Source: DASYAN01 sp034431765
Lineage (GTDB): Bacteria; Chloroflexota; Ktedonobacteria; Ktedonobacterales; Ktedonobacteraceae
Assembly (NCBI GenBank): GCA_034431765.1
Contig: DAOUDD010000206.1
Coordinates: forward strand, 1-6,208
Reading direction: 5' to 3'
DNA length: 6,208 bases
Of the stretch, positions 5,189 to 6,208 are shown piece by piece (position 1 is the first letter of the stretch; every line of letters begins with the position of its first letter). The notes under the pieces were generated by a model, which had not been told where the DNA came from, made no database searches, and saw only the letters and a list, made by a program, of their open reading frames with translations. The translations under genes were made by a program, and so were the position numbers.

Positions 5189-6208
5189 AGTGTGTGCTCG
5201 CGCTCGTAGATGACCATGCCAGGGCCACCATCTTTCATGTGCCGCACATGCTTCTGCAATGTATAATCGACGGGTGCACGCGTAGTTCCACGGGCTTCGC
5301 TGTAGTATGCGGCAAGGTTTGCAGCCTGCTCGATTGTACTCTGTGGCACGCTACGCCCGGCCGCTTTGATCAGCACGTGTGCGCCCGCTACACCACGGGC
5401 ATGCAGCCAGATATCGTTCGAGGTGGCCTGGTGGAAAGTAATCTCTTCGTTCTGGCGGCTGTTCTTGCCAATCAGCAGGGTAAAGCCATCGGAACTTTGC
5501 ACATGGAGAGGGACGCCGCCACCGGGTGCTGTAGGCTTCCCCTTGCCTCCTTTGCCCCCTTTACCTCCCTTGCCCTTTTGCGCAGCCTTCTTCGCCTTCT
5601 TATCAATGGCAGCCTTGCCGCGTAGGTAGCCAGCGGTCTTGATCTCCTCGCGTACAAGCGCGATCTCTGCCGCGTTTTCGGCCAGCACAAGGTCTGTCAA
5701 GAGCTGCCCCAGTGTCGCCAGCTCGACGTTATTCTGCTCAATCTGTCCTGGAACCAGTTCCAGCGCGCGGCGCAGCTTGTGATATTTGTGGAAGTAGCGG
5801 TTAGCATTATCTACGGCACCGAAACGTGGATCGAGCGGCACGTCTACAGTTGCCTGCGCACTCTCCTCGCCCGTAAAGTAGTTGTGCAAGGTGACAGAGG
5901 TCTGCCCCTTCTGTCCCTCCTCAATCTCGTGTTGATAGGCAAGCAGCAGATCACCATAGAGCCGATAGCGCGCCGCTTCCTCCGTAGTCGCCATCTCGTG
6001 TTGAAGCAGTTCGGCCTTGCGTTTGCAGCGCTCAAGCTGCGTCTGCAAGACTTTGCGCAGCGGGCCACGCAGGTCATCGACGGCGTCACGCCACTCAGCA
6101 CGCGCGTAATACTCATCGAGCAGCACGTTGATGGAGGGAGACGAGCGCAGGGTGAACTCGTCCACATCAGCGTACTGTTCGAGCGGATATGCAGCAAAGG
6201 CTATAGGA
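5146..6208 (-). CDS. rqcH: Ribosome quality control protein RqcH, NFACT family (5' part outside window)
   Basis: RqcH (Rqc2/NEMF homologue) binds 50S subunits carrying stalled peptidyl-tRNA and recruits tRNA-Ala to add C-terminal alanine tails that mark the chain for degradation. Older records call it fibronectin-binding protein. The frame is open to the right edge. Codons before the GTG at 6165 read PIAFAAYPLEQYADVDEF, matching the family region before SINVLLDEYY, so the start lies beyond the window and about 350 C-terminal residues are visible. Counting from that GTG, there are charged helical coiled-coil segments (about 25-85 and 120-180) joined by the conserved VPLDPRFGAVDNANRYFHKYHK. A Lys/Gly/Ala linker follows (189-217), then the NFACT-R domain (221-330) with SSDGFTLLIGKNSRQNE, NDIWLHARG, GAHVLIK and VDYT. 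The N-terminal NFACT-N domain and its catalytic residues are not visible. The stop is TAG at 5148-5146, inside the rpoN 3' end. Confidence 0.95.
   Translation of the reverse strand, partial: PIAFAAYPLEQYADVDEFTLRSSPSINVLLDEYYARAEWRDAVDDLRGPLRKVLQTQLERCKRKAELLQHEMATTEEAARYRLYGDLLLAYQHEIEEGQKGQTSVTLHNYFTGEESAQATVDVPLDPRFGAVDNANRYFHKYHKLRRALELVPGQIEQNNVELATLGQLLTDLVLAENAAEIALVREEIKTAGYLRGKAAIDKKAKKAAQKGKGGKGGKGGKGKPTAPGGGVPLHVQSSDGFTLLIGKNSRQNEEITFHQATSNDIWLHARGVAGAHVLIKAAGRSVPQSTIEQAANLAAYYSEARGTTRAPVDYTLQKHVRHMKDGGPGMVIYEREHTLYAEPDRALSLVKK
5530..5601 (-). repeat. Low-complexity Lys/Gly linker coding repeat within rqcH
   Basis: This stretch encodes KKAKKAAQKGKG, continues with three GGK-type repeats and ends GKGKPT, using a near-tandem 9-base unit (GGN GGN AAR on the minus strand). 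It separates the coiled coil from the NFACT-R domain. Family members often have a lysine-rich run here; the glycine-lysine periodicity is more regular than usual. The basic charge suits contact with rRNA. Copy number could vary between strains by replication slippage. Confidence 0.8.

Noticed and set aside
5194..5625. A 143-codon plus-strand frame
   Set aside because: It is the antisense shadow of rqcH, whose NFACT-R motifs are unambiguous on the minus strand.

Overview
The window carries ordinary chromosomal genes of a free-living bacterium with mid-range GC. In order they are the 3' part of a glycerate kinase gene (+), a 66-codon gene of unknown function (+), the RNase P RNA gene rnpB (-), the RNase III gene rnc (+), a divergent sigma-54 gene rpoN (+), and the 3' part of rqcH, a ribosome-rescue factor gene (-). 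The protein sequences and the GC-rich dispersed-type palindrome remind me of Chloroflexota of the class Ktedonobacteria. That placement is an inference from memory and was not tested.

Layout. Bases 1-923 encode the C-terminal three quarters of a GlxK-type glycerate kinase; its start lies left of the window. Bases 924-1402 hold a 66-base REP/MITE-like inverted repeat and a good sigma-70-type promoter for the small gene at 1403-1603. That gene ends at a strong hairpin (1640-1672) facing the oppositely oriented rnpB (about 1746-2154), which has its own terminator. The 517 bases between the divergent rnpB and rnc genes are rich in structure: a perfect 34-bp palindrome covering the rnpB -35 box, an 8-bp hairpin with a T-run, a 57-base inverted repeat, and an rnc promoter followed by a leader of about 240 nt. 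After rnc and its probable terminator comes an AT-rich gap, then rpoN. The rpoN 3' end overlaps the 3' end of rqcH tail to tail by 43 bp. The rqcH gene runs off the right edge.

Functional themes. rnpB (tRNA 5' maturation), rnc (double-stranded RNA processing) and rqcH (rescue of stalled nascent chains) all belong to RNA processing or translation quality control, but the orientations rule out one operon. The least ordinary gene is rpoN. Its sigma-54 core is well conserved, with a core-binding motif, a helix-turn-helix and a nearly canonical RpoN box. Its N-terminal activator-response region I has lost most of its glutamines, and it is followed at once by a four-cysteine zinc-ribbon-like motif not expected in this family.

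I see no CRISPR array, tRNA, complete insertion sequence or defence system. The points most worth following up are the modified sigma-54, the palindrome on the rnpB promoter, the Asp-to-Ser change at an RNase III metal site, and the unexplained inverted repeats.
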